A DNA stretch of 64,000 nucleotides from Eoetvoesia sp035555955 (lineage in GTDB: Bacteria > Pseudomonadota > Gammaproteobacteria > Burkholderiales > Burkholderiaceae_B). The stretch is from NCBI RefSeq assembly GCF_035555955.1, contig NZ_DATMGA010000016.1:186001-250000 (forward strand), in the 5' to 3' direction. The position numbers and the translations under genes were made by a program. The notes beneath the pieces are model-generated. The model was not told the DNA's origin and searched no databases. It saw only the letters and a list, made by a program, of their open reading frames with translations. Of the stretch, positions 53,829 to 62,198 are shown piece by piece (the first letter of the stretch is position 1; the number at the start of each line of letters is the position of its first letter).

Positions 53829-54553
53829 GCGGTGAAATCTTGATGCGCGTATCGGGGCTGTGCGCTGGGTACGGCTCCATCCCCATTTTGCGGCAAATCT
53901 CTTTTCAGATAGGGGAGGGGGAAATAGTCGGAGTATTGGGCCATAATGGCATGGGCAAGACTACGCTCATGAAAGCTCTGGCCGGGCTCCTGCCTGTGAC
54001 CGACGGCCAGCTCCTCATGTGCGGGCGCGACGTGGCGCATGCGGCTCCTCATGTGCGGGCGCATCAGGGGCTGGGGTATGTGCCGCAGGGGCGAGATATC
54101 TTCGGGTCGTTGACGGTGCGCGAAAACCTTGCCATCGGCGCGGCGGCGGCGGGCCTCAACCGCGAGCGTGCCATCGAGCGTTCGGTCAGCGACTTTCCGG
54201 TTCTGGAACGTCTGCTCGACCGTAAAGGCGGCGCGCTCAGCGGCGGCGAACAGCAGATTCTTGCCTTGGCGCGCGCGCTTTGCGGTGAACCCAAGGTGCT
54301 GTTGCTGGACGAACCCACCGAGGGTATACAACCCTCCATCGTCGAAGAGATCGAAGACCACCTTTTGCGCCAGGCACAAGAAAAATCACTGGCTGTGGTG
54401 GTGGTGGAGCAGGACGTCGGGTTTATCGGCGCCATTGCAAGCCGGGTGTTGTGGCTGCAAAAAGGCGAAATAGTCAAAGAATTGTTGCCCGGCCAATTGC
54501 TCGACCCCGACACGGTGGACGAATTCATCGGCCTTGAAGGCACGCAAGCTTGA
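53825..54553 (+). CDS. LivF/UrtE-type ABC ATPase (importer set 2)
   Basis: A 242-residue ATPase: Walker A GHNGMGKTT, GYVPQGRDIFGSLTVRENL, signature ALSGGEQQIL, Walker B LLLDEPTEGIQPS and VVEQDVGFI. The YVPQGRDIF and EGIQPSI stretches are typical of UrtE/FmdF proteins. The amidase gene starts 41 bp later. Confidence 0.93.
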   Translation: MSGEILMRVSGLCAGYGSIPILRQISFQIGEGEIVGVLGHNGMGKTTLMKALAGLLPVTDGQLLMCGRDVAHAAPHVRAHQGLGYVPQGRDIFGSLTVRENLAIGAAAAGLNRERAIERSVSDFPVLERLLDRKGGALSGGEQQILALARALCGEPKVLLLDEPTEGIQPSIVEEIEDHLLRQAQEKSLAVVVVEQDVGFIGAIASRVLWLQKGEIVKELLPGQLLDPDTVDEFIGLEGTQA

Positions 54554-54594
54554 ACAGGGCCGAGCGCCCGTTATATAAATCGGAGATACAAACC

Positions 54595-55980
54595 ATGGCG
54601 GAAAATTTGTGGGGATTGACCGCGCAGCAGATGCGCAAACTCGTGCAGAGCCGGGAGGTCAGTCGCGTCGAGTTGGTGCGGGCGCATCTGGATCGCCTTG
54701 AAAACGTCAATTCCAGCATCAATGCGGTGGTCGAGCCGCGAGCCGATCAAGTGCTGGCCGAAGCCGAGGCCGCCGACCGGAATCATGCAGATCGCTCGGG
54801 GCTTGCGCTGGACGGCATTCCCCTTAGCATCAAGGATCACTTCGATGTCCAGGGCATGAAGCATACCGAGGGCCTGCCCGCACTTGCCGATGTCCGCTCG
54901 CCCGCCGACGAGGTGGTGATCCAGCGTCTCAAGGCAGCCGGCGCAATGATCATCGGCAAGACCAACCAGCCCGACCTCCAAATCCGCTGGAACACCATCA
55001 GCCATTTATATGGCGCCACGCGCAATCCACGCAATCTTGAAAACACCGCCGGTGGTTCGTCGGGGGGCGATGCGGCCGCCGTCGCGGCGGGCATGGCTCC
55101 GATTGGCCTGGGCCTGGATTACGGCGGATCCATCCGGGTGCCGGCGACGTTTTGCGAAATCTACGGCTTGCGTCCTTCGGCGGGGCGCACGCCCGCGGTG
55201 CCGTCGCTGCCGCCGTTCGACAGTCCGCCGACCGTCGACTTGATGGCATCCATCGGGCCCCTGGCGCGTTGTGTGGAAGACCTGTGGTCGGCATACCAGG
55301 TTATCGCCGGTGCGCATCCTGCCGACCCCGCGACCTTGCCCATTCCGGTTTCCCGCTCTGAACCCGGAGCCGTCCGCCCGCGTGTGGCGCGGATGGTCGA
55401 TCAGACGGGAGCCAAGGTTTCTCCCGAAATCGTTGCTCGCCTGGATGCGGTGGCCCGTATTTTGCAGGAGGCCGGGTATGAGGTGGTGGACGCCGCCATT
55501 CCCAACGCGCGGCGCGCTCCGGAGGTCTGGGCGGAGCTTATCGGCACCGAGCTGATGGAGGCAGGCATGCCTGTGTTCGGGGACAAGCTGGGCGAAAGCA
55601 ACCGGCAGCATATTGAAGCGCTGTTTGGCATCTATAGCTTGGGCAAAGACAGCCGGCGCTTCATTCAGGCCTTCGAAGAGCGCCGCAAAATCGTTCGCGA
55701 AGCGGCTTTGTGGATGGAGGGGTATCCGTTGGTGCTTTGCCCTGTGGCGGGCATGCCCACGCCATCGCTCGCGTTCGATCATCTGCTCGACAAAGCGCAA
55801 ACTCTGCATCTGTTCGACCAGATGCGCAATATCCCTTGGGTAAATCTGATGGGTATTCCCAGCGTGGCCTTGCCCAACGGCATACAGATCGTGGGCCGGC
55901 GGTTCCACGAGGCGCAGGCGCTTGAGGCCGCCGCCGCGGTAGAGCGGGTTATCGGGGCGGCATCCGTAGCCGCGCTGTAG
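54595..55980 (+). CDS. Amidase signature family hydrolase
   Basis: A 461-residue amidase. The Ser-cisSer-Lys triad is visible as Lys in PLSIKDHFDVQG, the cis-Ser in AGGSSGGDAAAVAAG and the nucleophile Ser in LDYGGSIRVPA. ATG 54595 has GGAG at 10-nt spacing. Placed directly after an amide-type ABC importer, it probably hydrolyses the imported amide, yielding a carboxylic acid and ammonia. The acid cannot be named. Confidence 0.93.
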   Translation: MAENLWGLTAQQMRKLVQSREVSRVELVRAHLDRLENVNSSINAVVEPRADQVLAEAEAADRNHADRSGLALDGIPLSIKDHFDVQGMKHTEGLPALADVRSPADEVVIQRLKAAGAMIIGKTNQPDLQIRWNTISHLYGATRNPRNLENTAGGSSGGDAAAVAAGMAPIGLGLDYGGSIRVPATFCEIYGLRPSAGRTPAVPSLPPFDSPPTVDLMASIGPLARCVEDLWSAYQVIAGAHPADPATLPIPVSRSEPGAVRPRVARMVDQTGAKVSPEIVARLDAVARILQEAGYEVVDAAIPNARRAPEVWAELIGTELMEAGMPVFGDKLGESNRQHIEALFGIYSLGKDSRRFIQAFEERRKIVREAALWMEGYPLVLCPVAGMPTPSLAFDHLLDKAQTLHLFDQMRNIPWVNLMGIPSVALPNGIQIVGRRFHEAQALEAAAAVERVIGAASVAAL

Positions 55981-56000
55981 CCGCTCTCTGTATCGCATAA

Positions 56001-56933
56001 GTGGGCGCCTCCGCACAAGGCAGCCGCAACGGCAGCGTCTCCCCGACGGGAGGCGCTGCCGACGGCCCGCCATTCATTCATTACGACGACCGCCTTCCCG
56101 GCGGCGATCTGCGTTTCCTGCACGTAGAGAGAATTTCGACGCGCGTCCGCAAATACAACTGGGAGCTGTTCCCCCATCGCCATCGCGATCTGTTCCAGAT
56201 GGTCGTGCTGCAGACGGGATGCGGGCATTTCAATTTCGACTTGTCGGAGGACACGTTCGAGGCGCCTTCCATTGTTCTGGTGCCGCCGCTGGTGGTGCAC
56301 AGTTTTCGTTATGACCCCGGGGCGGCGGGCCAGATTCTGACGGTTTCCGACAGCTATATTCATGAGCTGGCCCGTTTTGCGGGCGAACCGCAATTGCCGG
56401 AAATGCTGATGCATCCCATGGTGCATGCGCTGCACGAGGCGGGCCGCGATCTGGCGCATATCGAAACGGCATTGAAAACCATAGGCGACAACCTGTCATC
56501 AGCGCGTCGGGGCCGGGGCGCCATTCTTTCGGCCAATCTTCTGGCTATTTTGGGTCTGCTTTCCCGATATGCGCGCGAAGAACTGGCTCCAGGCTCCGAA
56601 ACGAAGCGCCGGAGCCAGCTGTACGCCGATTTCCGCGAGTTGCTCGAGCGGCATTACCGCGAGCAGCTTCCTATTGCCAGCTACGCGGGCATGATGGCGG
56701 TCACCGAAAGAACCCTGCACCGGGCATGCCGCGAGGTGGCGGGGGAGTCGCCCCTGAAGATCGCGCATCGCAGAATGGTTCTGGAAGCGCAGCGGCTGCT
56801 GCTGTATTCCAGCCTTACCGTCAGCGAGATTGCCTATTATCTGGGATTCAAGGATCCCTCTAATTTCAGCCGCTTTTTTGTCGATAACACCGGCGAGCCC
56901 CCGCAGGTCTTTCGGCGGGCCCGCTTGGGCTGA
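56001..56933 (+). CDS. AraC/XylS family regulator with cupin sensor (PobR-like)
   Basis: A 310-residue regulator. The N-terminal cupin-like region carries HRHRDLFQMVVLQTGCGHFNFD. The C-terminal double helix-turn-helix (from about residue 215) contains TERTLHRACREVAGESPLKIAHRRMVLEAQRLL and SEIAYYLGFKDPSNFSRFFVDNTGEPPQVFRR. The start is GTG at 56001, 20 bp after the amidase, so it likely belongs to the transporter-amidase operon. Relatives respond to hydroxybenzoates; the effector here is unknown. Confidence 0.9.
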   Translation: MGASAQGSRNGSVSPTGGAADGPPFIHYDDRLPGGDLRFLHVERISTRVRKYNWELFPHRHRDLFQMVVLQTGCGHFNFDLSEDTFEAPSIVLVPPLVVHSFRYDPGAAGQILTVSDSYIHELARFAGEPQLPEMLMHPMVHALHEAGRDLAHIETALKTIGDNLSSARRGRGAILSANLLAILGLLSRYAREELAPGSETKRRSQLYADFRELLERHYREQLPIASYAGMMAVTERTLHRACREVAGESPLKIAHRRMVLEAQRLLLYSSLTVSEIAYYLGFKDPSNFSRFFVDNTGEPPQVFRRARLG

Positions 56934-57046
56934 GCATAGCCGCGGCATATGCGGCCGCTGGCGCTCATGCGTTTCTTCTTTGCTCACGGCTGTGAAATCG
57001 TTGCTAGAATTAGGCCAAAGAAGTTGATATACCTGCGAGGCAAACA

Positions 57047-57574
57047 ATGACGAAGCAAGCGTCGGACGAGTCGCTGACCGATCTTTATATTCAGCCTGGG
57101 CATCTGTTGCGCCGGGCGCAGCAAATTTCCGCGTCGATTTTCCACGATGAGCTCGGCCAGTTCGTCACCCCCATCCAGTACGCGATCTTGCGCATTCTTA
57201 TCGAGCATCCGGGAATCGACCAGGTTTCGTTGGCGGGGCTGGTTGCCATGGACACTTCAACCGCTGCCAGCGTAGCGATCCGGCTCGAAGAAAAAAAGCT
57301 GCTCGTCCGCCACATCGATCCCAACAACCGCCGCCAGCGGGCGCTTTACCTTACGGACGCCGGCAAAGAGCTGTTGCAGCGCACGGGCGAGGGCATTGCC
57401 CGCCTGCATGACCGATTGTTCGAGGGTTTTACCGAGGAAGAGGAAGCAACCTTCATGGAGTTGCTGCAAAAACTGGTGCATATCAACAACTTTCAAAGCC
57501 GCGCGCCCTTGTCCCGCCTCAAGGCCGGGCCGGCTGTCGCCCGCGAAGCCGACACCAATCAAGCTGAAATCTAG
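57047..57574 (+). CDS. MarR-type transcriptional regulator 2
   Basis: A 175-residue winged-helix repressor. The HTH and wing are GIDQVSLAGLVAMDTSTAASVAIRLEEKKLLVRHIDPNNRRQRALYLTDAGKEL. It precedes vanA by 178 bp in the same direction, and palindromes lie in that gap, so it is the likely regulator of the vanillate demethylase genes. MarR regulators of this kind often bind phenolic acids or their CoA esters. The start at 57047 has GAGG 9 nt before it. Confidence 0.9.
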   Translation: MTKQASDESLTDLYIQPGHLLRRAQQISASIFHDELGQFVTPIQYAILRILIEHPGIDQVSLAGLVAMDTSTAASVAIRLEEKKLLVRHIDPNNRRQRALYLTDAGKELLQRTGEGIARLHDRLFEGFTEEEEATFMELLQKLVHINNFQSRAPLSRLKAGPAVAREADTNQAEI

Positions 57575-57638
57575 GGAAAACCCTAGTAGATATATATCCA
57601 TGCAAGGGTAAAAATAACCTTAGGTTCAGTGCACTGAA
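57571..57638 (+). promoter_or_regulatory. marR end and vanA operator region with two palindromes
   Basis: CTAGGG-AAAA-CCCTAG (57571-57586) is a perfect inverted repeat overlapping the marR stop codon. TTCAGTGCACTGAA (57625-57638) is a perfect 14-bp palindrome 114 bp before the vanA start. The second has the size of a MarR-family site. Confidence 0.55.
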
Positions 57639-57752
57639 TGTTGGTTGCGGCAAATGCGCCGCCACGCCGCGGGCAGTGCATAATGGATAAAGATTTCCGA
57701 TGACTGCGGTTGCATGGCAAGTCCGGTCGTTTCTACTTTTTGCGAGGCAACT

Positions 57753-58799
57753 ATGTTTCCTAAAAATACCTGGTATGTCGCCTGTACGCCCGATGAAATC
57801 GATGGCAAGCCATTGGGAAGGACAATTTGCGGTCAGAAAATCGCGTTTTACCGCGGCGCCGAAAACAAGGTGGCCGCTGTCGAGGATTTCTGCCCTCATC
57901 GCGGCGCGGCGCTGTCGCTGGGCTATGTCGAACATGGCAACCTGGTTTGCGGATATCACGGCCTGGTCATGGGCTGCGACGGCAAGGTTGTTTCCATGCC
58001 CATGCAGCGCGTTGCCGGCTTCCCCTGCGTCAAGTCCTATCCGGTCGTGGAGCGCTACGGCTTCATCTGGGTGTGGCCCGGCGAGGCCGAGCTGGCCGAC
58101 GATTCGCTCATTCCCCACCTCGAATGGGCGGTCAGCCCCGAATGGGCCTACGGCGGCGGGCTGTATCACATCAATTGCGACTACCGCCTCATGATCGACA
58201 ACCTCATGGATCTCACCCACGAGGCGTATGTGCATACCGGCAGCATCGGCCAGGACGAGATCGACGAATCGCCGGTTAACACCAAGGTCGAAGGCGACCA
58301 CGTCTATACCAGCCGCTATATGGACAACATCATGGCGCCACCTTTCTGGGCAAACGCACTGCGCGCCAATGGGCTGGACGACAAAGTGCCTGTCGATCGC
58401 TGGCAGATCTCGGTTTTCTCTCCTCCCAGCCACGTCCTGATCGATGTCGGGGTCGCCCATGCGGGCAATGGCGGCATCAATGCCCCCAAGGAACACAAGG
58501 CGGCGGCCATCGTGGTGGACTTCATGACGCCCGAAACCGAAACCTCGCACTGGTACTTCTGGGGCATGGCGCGCAACTTCAAGCCCGAAGACGCCGAGCT
58601 CACGAAAAGCATCCGCGAGGGCCAGGGCCACATCTTCAGTCAGGACCTCGAAGTACTGGAAGCGCAGCAGCGCAATCTGCAGGATTACCCGGATCGGCGC
58701 CTGTTGATGTTGAATATCGACACGGGTGGCGTACAATCACGTCGTATCCTCGATCGTATGATCAAGGCAGAACAAACCCCCGCCGCTGAGCCCGCTTAA
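57753..58799 (+). CDS. vanA: Vanillate O-demethylase oxygenase subunit
   Basis: Rieske oxygenase that removes the methyl group of vanillate as formaldehyde, giving protocatechuate. The 348-residue protein has Rieske ligands Cys47-His49 and Cys66-His69 and the iron-site stretch MIDNLMDLTHEAYVHTGSIG. The N-terminus FPKNTWYVACTPDEI is typical of VanA. ATG 57753 is preferred, with GAGG upstream. The reductase gene vanB follows 85 bp later in the same direction, which strengthens the assignment. Demethylation of other methoxybenzoates is possible. Confidence 0.92.
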   Translation: MFPKNTWYVACTPDEIDGKPLGRTICGQKIAFYRGAENKVAAVEDFCPHRGAALSLGYVEHGNLVCGYHGLVMGCDGKVVSMPMQRVAGFPCVKSYPVVERYGFIWVWPGEAELADDSLIPHLEWAVSPEWAYGGGLYHINCDYRLMIDNLMDLTHEAYVHTGSIGQDEIDESPVNTKVEGDHVYTSRYMDNIMAPPFWANALRANGLDDKVPVDRWQISVFSPPSHVLIDVGVAHAGNGGINAPKEHKAAAIVVDFMTPETETSHWYFWGMARNFKPEDAELTKSIREGQGHIFSQDLEVLEAQQRNLQDYPDRRLLMLNIDTGGVQSRRILDRMIKAEQTPAAEPA

Positions 58800-58884
58800 G
58801 GCTTGTAGCCGCGCTTTCTTTGCGTGCCAGTATTTCCCATACCCGCAGAAATGCGGGTAAATCCGCTTTGTACCGTATAACTTG

Positions 58885-59844
58885 ATGAGACAACTTTCCG
58901 TAAAAGTAGTTAATAAGGTGCTGGAAGCCGAGGACATCGTCAGCCTCGAACTTGCCAGTGTCGACGGCCAGCCCCTGCCGGCATTCAGCGCCGGTTCGCA
59001 TATCGACGTCGAAGTCACGCCCGGCGGCCTTACCCGCCAGTATTCGCTTCTCAACGACCCATCCGAACAGCATCGCTACATGATCGGCGTCCTGCGCGAC
59101 CCGGCGTCGCGGGGCGGCTCCATTGCCGTGCACGACAGCATCAAGGTCGGCGACACCATCAACATCAGCGAGCCCCGCAATCATTTCGGCCTGGTGCAGG
59201 CCAAGCGCACGGTGCTGCTGGCCGGCGGCATCGGCGTCACGCCTATCCTGTGCATGGCGCGGCGCCTGAGCAAAATCGACGGCAATTTCGAAATGCACTA
59301 CTGTGCGCGTTCCCCAGAGCGCACGGCGTTCCGTGAGGCCATCTCGAAATCGGCCTTCGTCGACAAAGTGCATTTTCACTACGATAACGGCGCCGATGAC
59401 CAAAAGCTCAAACTGGAAAGCGTCATCGCCAAGCCCGATCCCGAGACGCACATCTACGTTTGCGGTCCCACCGGGTTCATCGACTACGTGCTCGGCACCG
59501 CCAAGAATCTGGGCTGGGCCGATAGCCAGGTGCACCGTGAATACTTCGGCGCGGCCGAACAAGACACCAGCGGCGACGTCTCCTTCCAGGTCAAGATCGC
59601 CAGCACCGGCCAGGTATTCGATATTCCGGCCGACACACCCATTACCCGGGTCTTGGAAGACAACGGCGTCTTCGTTCCCGTTTCGTGCGAAGAGGGCGTG
59701 TGCGGCACCTGCCTGACTCGCGTGCTGGAAGGCACACCCGATCATCGCGATCTGTATCTCACCGATTCCGAGCACGCCGCGAACGACCAGTTCACACCCT
59801 GCTGCTCGCGCTCCAAGACGCCGCTGCTAGTGCTCGATATCTGA
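58885..59844 (+). CDS. vanB: Vanillate O-demethylase reductase subunit
   Basis: Electron-transfer partner of VanA. The 319-residue protein has an FMN/ferredoxin-reductase domain (SRQYSLLND-type FMN/flavin contact TRQYSLLND; NAD site LAGGIGVTPILCMARRL and YVCGPTGFIDYV). A C-terminal plant-type [2Fe-2S] domain follows with Cys residues in SCEEGVCGTCLTR and a last Cys in FTPCCSRS. This is the phthalate-dioxygenase-reductase layout. It could also serve the orphan VanA-like oxygenase at 38945. The ATG at 58885 lies after an in-frame TTG. Confidence 0.94.
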   Translation: MRQLSVKVVNKVLEAEDIVSLELASVDGQPLPAFSAGSHIDVEVTPGGLTRQYSLLNDPSEQHRYMIGVLRDPASRGGSIAVHDSIKVGDTINISEPRNHFGLVQAKRTVLLAGGIGVTPILCMARRLSKIDGNFEMHYCARSPERTAFREAISKSAFVDKVHFHYDNGADDQKLKLESVIAKPDPETHIYVCGPTGFIDYVLGTAKNLGWADSQVHREYFGAAEQDTSGDVSFQVKIASTGQVFDIPADTPITRVLEDNGVFVPVSCEEGVCGTCLTRVLEGTPDHRDLYLTDSEHAANDQFTPCCSRSKTPLLVLDI

Positions 59845-59867
59845 GCCCGACATTTTTTTGTGGAGCC

Positions 59868-59894
59868 ATGGCCCCCCTCGGGGGGCCATTTTAT
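59868..59894 (+). terminator. Rho-independent terminator after vanB
   Basis: ATGGCCCCCC-TC-GGGGGGCCAT (59868-59889), a perfect inverted repeat, followed by TTTATT. It ends the vanAB unit and leaves the next receptor gene 34 bp downstream with its own signals or read-through. Confidence 0.8.
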
Positions 59895-59923
59895 TAGTTT
59901 TATTGAATAGTAGAGAGAGTTAG

Positions 59924-61111
59924 ATGACACATCCTGTGAACGTGCAACGCCGCCACCTGATTCTGGGTGGCGCCGCCGCGGCTACAGCCAGTCTTGTACC
60001 CATGCGCAGTTTCGCCGCCGATCCCGTCAAGGTGGGCCTGATCGTTCCCATGTCGGGGCCGTTTGCCTCCACCGGCAAGCAAATTGCGGCGGCCGTGAGC
60101 CTGTATCAAAAAAAATACGGTGACACCGTCGCGGGGCGCAAGGTCGAGGTCATCCTCAAGGACGATGGCGGGGTTGCCCCCGACATGACCAAGCGCATCG
60201 CCCAGGAGCTGGTCACGCGCGACGGCGTGCAGATCCTGGCCGGCTTCGGCCTGACCCCCCTGGCGTTCGCCGCCTCGCCGGTCGCCACGCAGGCCAAGAC
60301 CCCCATGGTGGTCATGGCGGCAGCCACTTCGGTCATTGTCAAGCGTTCGCCGTATATCGTGCGCACCGGCTTCACCCTGCCGCAGGTTACGGCTCCGATG
60401 GCCGACTGGGCAACCAAGAACAACATCAAGTCGGCCATCACCTTCGTGGCCGACTACGGCCCCGGCATCGACGCCGAAAAAGTGTTCGTCAAGCAATTCA
60501 CGGCCGGCGGCGGCTCCATCATGCACAGCATCCGCACGCCGCTGCTCAATCCCGACTACGCGCCGTTCCTGAAGCGTGTCAAAGACTCCAAGCCCGAGGC
60601 GCTGTTCGTGTTCGTGCCGTCCGGTGAAGGCGCTTCGCTGATCAAGCAGTTCAACGAACGCGGCCTTGCGGCCGAGGGCATCCGCCTGATCTGCACCGGC
60701 GACGTGCTCGACGACGATCTCATGGTCAGCATCGGCGAGGTCTCCAAGGGCATCGTCAGCAGCCACCACTATTCCGCGGCCCATCCTTCGCCGGAAAACA
60801 AGGAATACGTGGCCAGCTTCGCCCGCGACAACAACGGAATGCGGCCCAATTTCCATTCGGTGGGCGGCTACGACGGCATGCATCTCATTTATGAGGCACT
60901 GAAAAAAACCAACGGTGATGCAAATGGGGATAAAATACTCGCGGCCATGAAGGGCGCATCGTGGACGAGCGTGCGCGGCCCCATGACCATCGATGCCGAA
61001 ACCCGCGATGTCATCCAGGACATCTACATCCGCAAATCCGAAGAGGTGGATGGGCAGATGTGGAACGTCGAATTCGACAAGATTGCCCAGTTCAAGGATC
61101 CGGGCGTCTAG
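59924..61111 (+). CDS. ABC-transporter receptor (importer set 3), Tat-type signal
   Basis: A 395-residue Peripla_BP_6 receptor. The N-terminus VQRRHLILGGAAAATASLVPMRSFAADPV has twin Arg and a hydrophobic core, a probable Tat or Sec signal. The mature protein begins VKVGLIVPMSGPFASTGKQ. It directly follows vanAB and precedes a livH-livM-livG-livF set, so the importer probably brings in a methoxylated or hydroxylated aromatic acid; that is inference. It is only distantly similar to the three paralogues at 21-31 kb. Confidence 0.92.
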   Translation: MTHPVNVQRRHLILGGAAAATASLVPMRSFAADPVKVGLIVPMSGPFASTGKQIAAAVSLYQKKYGDTVAGRKVEVILKDDGGVAPDMTKRIAQELVTRDGVQILAGFGLTPLAFAASPVATQAKTPMVVMAAATSVIVKRSPYIVRTGFTLPQVTAPMADWATKNNIKSAITFVADYGPGIDAEKVFVKQFTAGGGSIMHSIRTPLLNPDYAPFLKRVKDSKPEALFVFVPSGEGASLIKQFNERGLAAEGIRLICTGDVLDDDLMVSIGEVSKGIVSSHHYSAAHPSPENKEYVASFARDNNGMRPNFHSVGGYDGMHLIYEALKKTNGDANGDKILAAMKGASWTSVRGPMTIDAETRDVIQDIYIRKSEEVDGQMWNVEFDKIAQFKDPGV

Positions 61112-61154
61112 ACTGGATTATTGCAATGTGCGCCGGTTTCAAGGCGTTCACCCC

Positions 61155-61243
61155 CAAGACGTGCTTGAGTCTTCCCAGAACGGGGCGAGATTCAAGTACG
61201 TACTTTTGTATCGCAGTTTGCATTTTTGATAATTCAAGTACGT
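61155..61243. promoter_or_regulatory. CAAGTACGT-type repeats upstream of livH (set 3)
   Basis: ATTCAAGTACGT occurs twice in direct orientation, at 61190-61201 and 61232-61243 (42 bp apart, four turns). The first is part of a perfect palindrome, AAGTACGTACTT (61194-61205). A weaker relative, CAAGACGTGCTTG, lies near 61155-61167. This is a likely regulator-binding cluster between the receptor gene and the permease genes. Confidence 0.45.
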
Positions 61244-61272
61244 TCAGACATCCCACAAGGAGTGAATAAACC

Positions 61273-61338
61273 ATGCTAGAACATGCAGCCGGCAGCGCAC
61301 AGCTGCCGTCCAGGGCGCATAGGTGGCCGCCATGCTAG
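61273..61338 (+). CDS. Candidate 21-codon leader ORF overlapping the livH start
   Basis: A short frame from ATG 61273 to TAG 61336-61338, with AAGGAG (61257-61262) 10 nt upstream, the best ribosome-binding site in this gap. It ends 7 nt inside livH in another frame, so it could couple translation into livH. The product MLEHAAGSAQLPS... matches nothing known. The ATG context ATGCTAGAA closely echoes the livH context ATGCTAGGAA. Confidence 0.4.
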   Translation: MLEHAAGSAQLPSRAHRWPPC

Positions 61339-62198
61339 GAAATTTCGTCGGCGTATTGTTCGACGGCATTGCATACGGAAGCTTGCTGTTTCTGATCAGT
61401 GTCGGTTTGTCGGTCACGATGGGCTTGATGAATTTCGTGAACCTGGCCCACGGCGCATTTGCGATGGTTGGCGGCTATGTTTGCGTCGAACTCATGAACC
61501 GCATGGGCGTTCCGTTCCTGGCCACGTTGCCCATCGCTTTTTTGGTAAGCGCCTTTGTCGGCTTCGTGCTGGAACGCACCTTGTATCGGCGGCTGTACGA
61601 GGCCGACGCGCTCGACCAAGTGCTGTTTTCCATCGGCCTGACCTTCATGGTCGTGGCGGCGGCAACGTATTTCTGGGGCCCGTCGCAGCAGCCGGTTCAC
61701 TTGCCCGATTGGCTTAAAGGCCAAGTCACCATTCTGGGCCTGGCCGTCGGCGTGTACCGCTTGTTCCTTATCGGCGTCGTCATCCTCATTACGCTGGCCC
61801 TGGGCCTGCTCATCGAACGCACCCGCTTCGGCGCGAAGATCCGTGCTTCGGTCGACAACCAGCAGGCCGCGGCGGGCATGGGCATCAACGTCAGCCAGGT
61901 GTTCAGCCTGACGTTCGCGTTGGGTTCGGGCCTGGGCGGCCTGGGCGGAGGCCTGGGCATTGACGTGCTGGGGCTCGACCCCACTTTTCCGCTCAAGTAC
62001 ATGGTGTACTTCCTGATCGTCGTCGCGGTGGGCGGCGCGGGCACCATCCGCGGCCCCTTGCTGGCGGCCGTGCTGCTGGGTGTGTTTGACGTGGCCGGCA
62101 AATACTACGTGCCGGTTATCGGCGCCTTCGTCATCTATGGGCTGATGGTGGTGTTGTTGCTTCTGTTCCCATCCGGACTGATCTCGAGGCGCTCATGA
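61332..62198 (+). CDS. LivH-type ABC permease (importer set 3)
   Basis: A 288-residue membrane subunit with VTMGLMNFVNLAHGAFAMVGGYV, the LivH signature, and ASVDNQQAAAGMGINVSQVFSLTFALGSGLGGLGGGLG at the coupling loop. ATG 61332 is preferred over a GTG 9 bp upstream because AGGTGG sits 5 nt before it. The stop overlaps livM by 4 bp. Confidence 0.93.
   Translation: MLGNFVGVLFDGIAYGSLLFLISVGLSVTMGLMNFVNLAHGAFAMVGGYVCVELMNRMGVPFLATLPIAFLVSAFVGFVLERTLYRRLYEADALDQVLFSIGLTFMVVAAATYFWGPSQQPVHLPDWLKGQVTILGLAVGVYRLFLIGVVILITLALGLLIERTRFGAKIRASVDNQQAAAGMGINVSQVFSLTFALGSGLGGLGGGLGIDVLGLDPTFPLKYMVYFLIVVAVGGAGTIRGPLLAAVLLGVFDVAGKYYVPVIGAFVIYGLMVVLLLLFPSGLISRRS

Noticed and set aside
56975..57023. CTTCTTTG/CAAAGAAG inverted repeat upstream of marR
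   Set aside because: Arms are 33 bp apart and of low complexity; not convincing as an operator.
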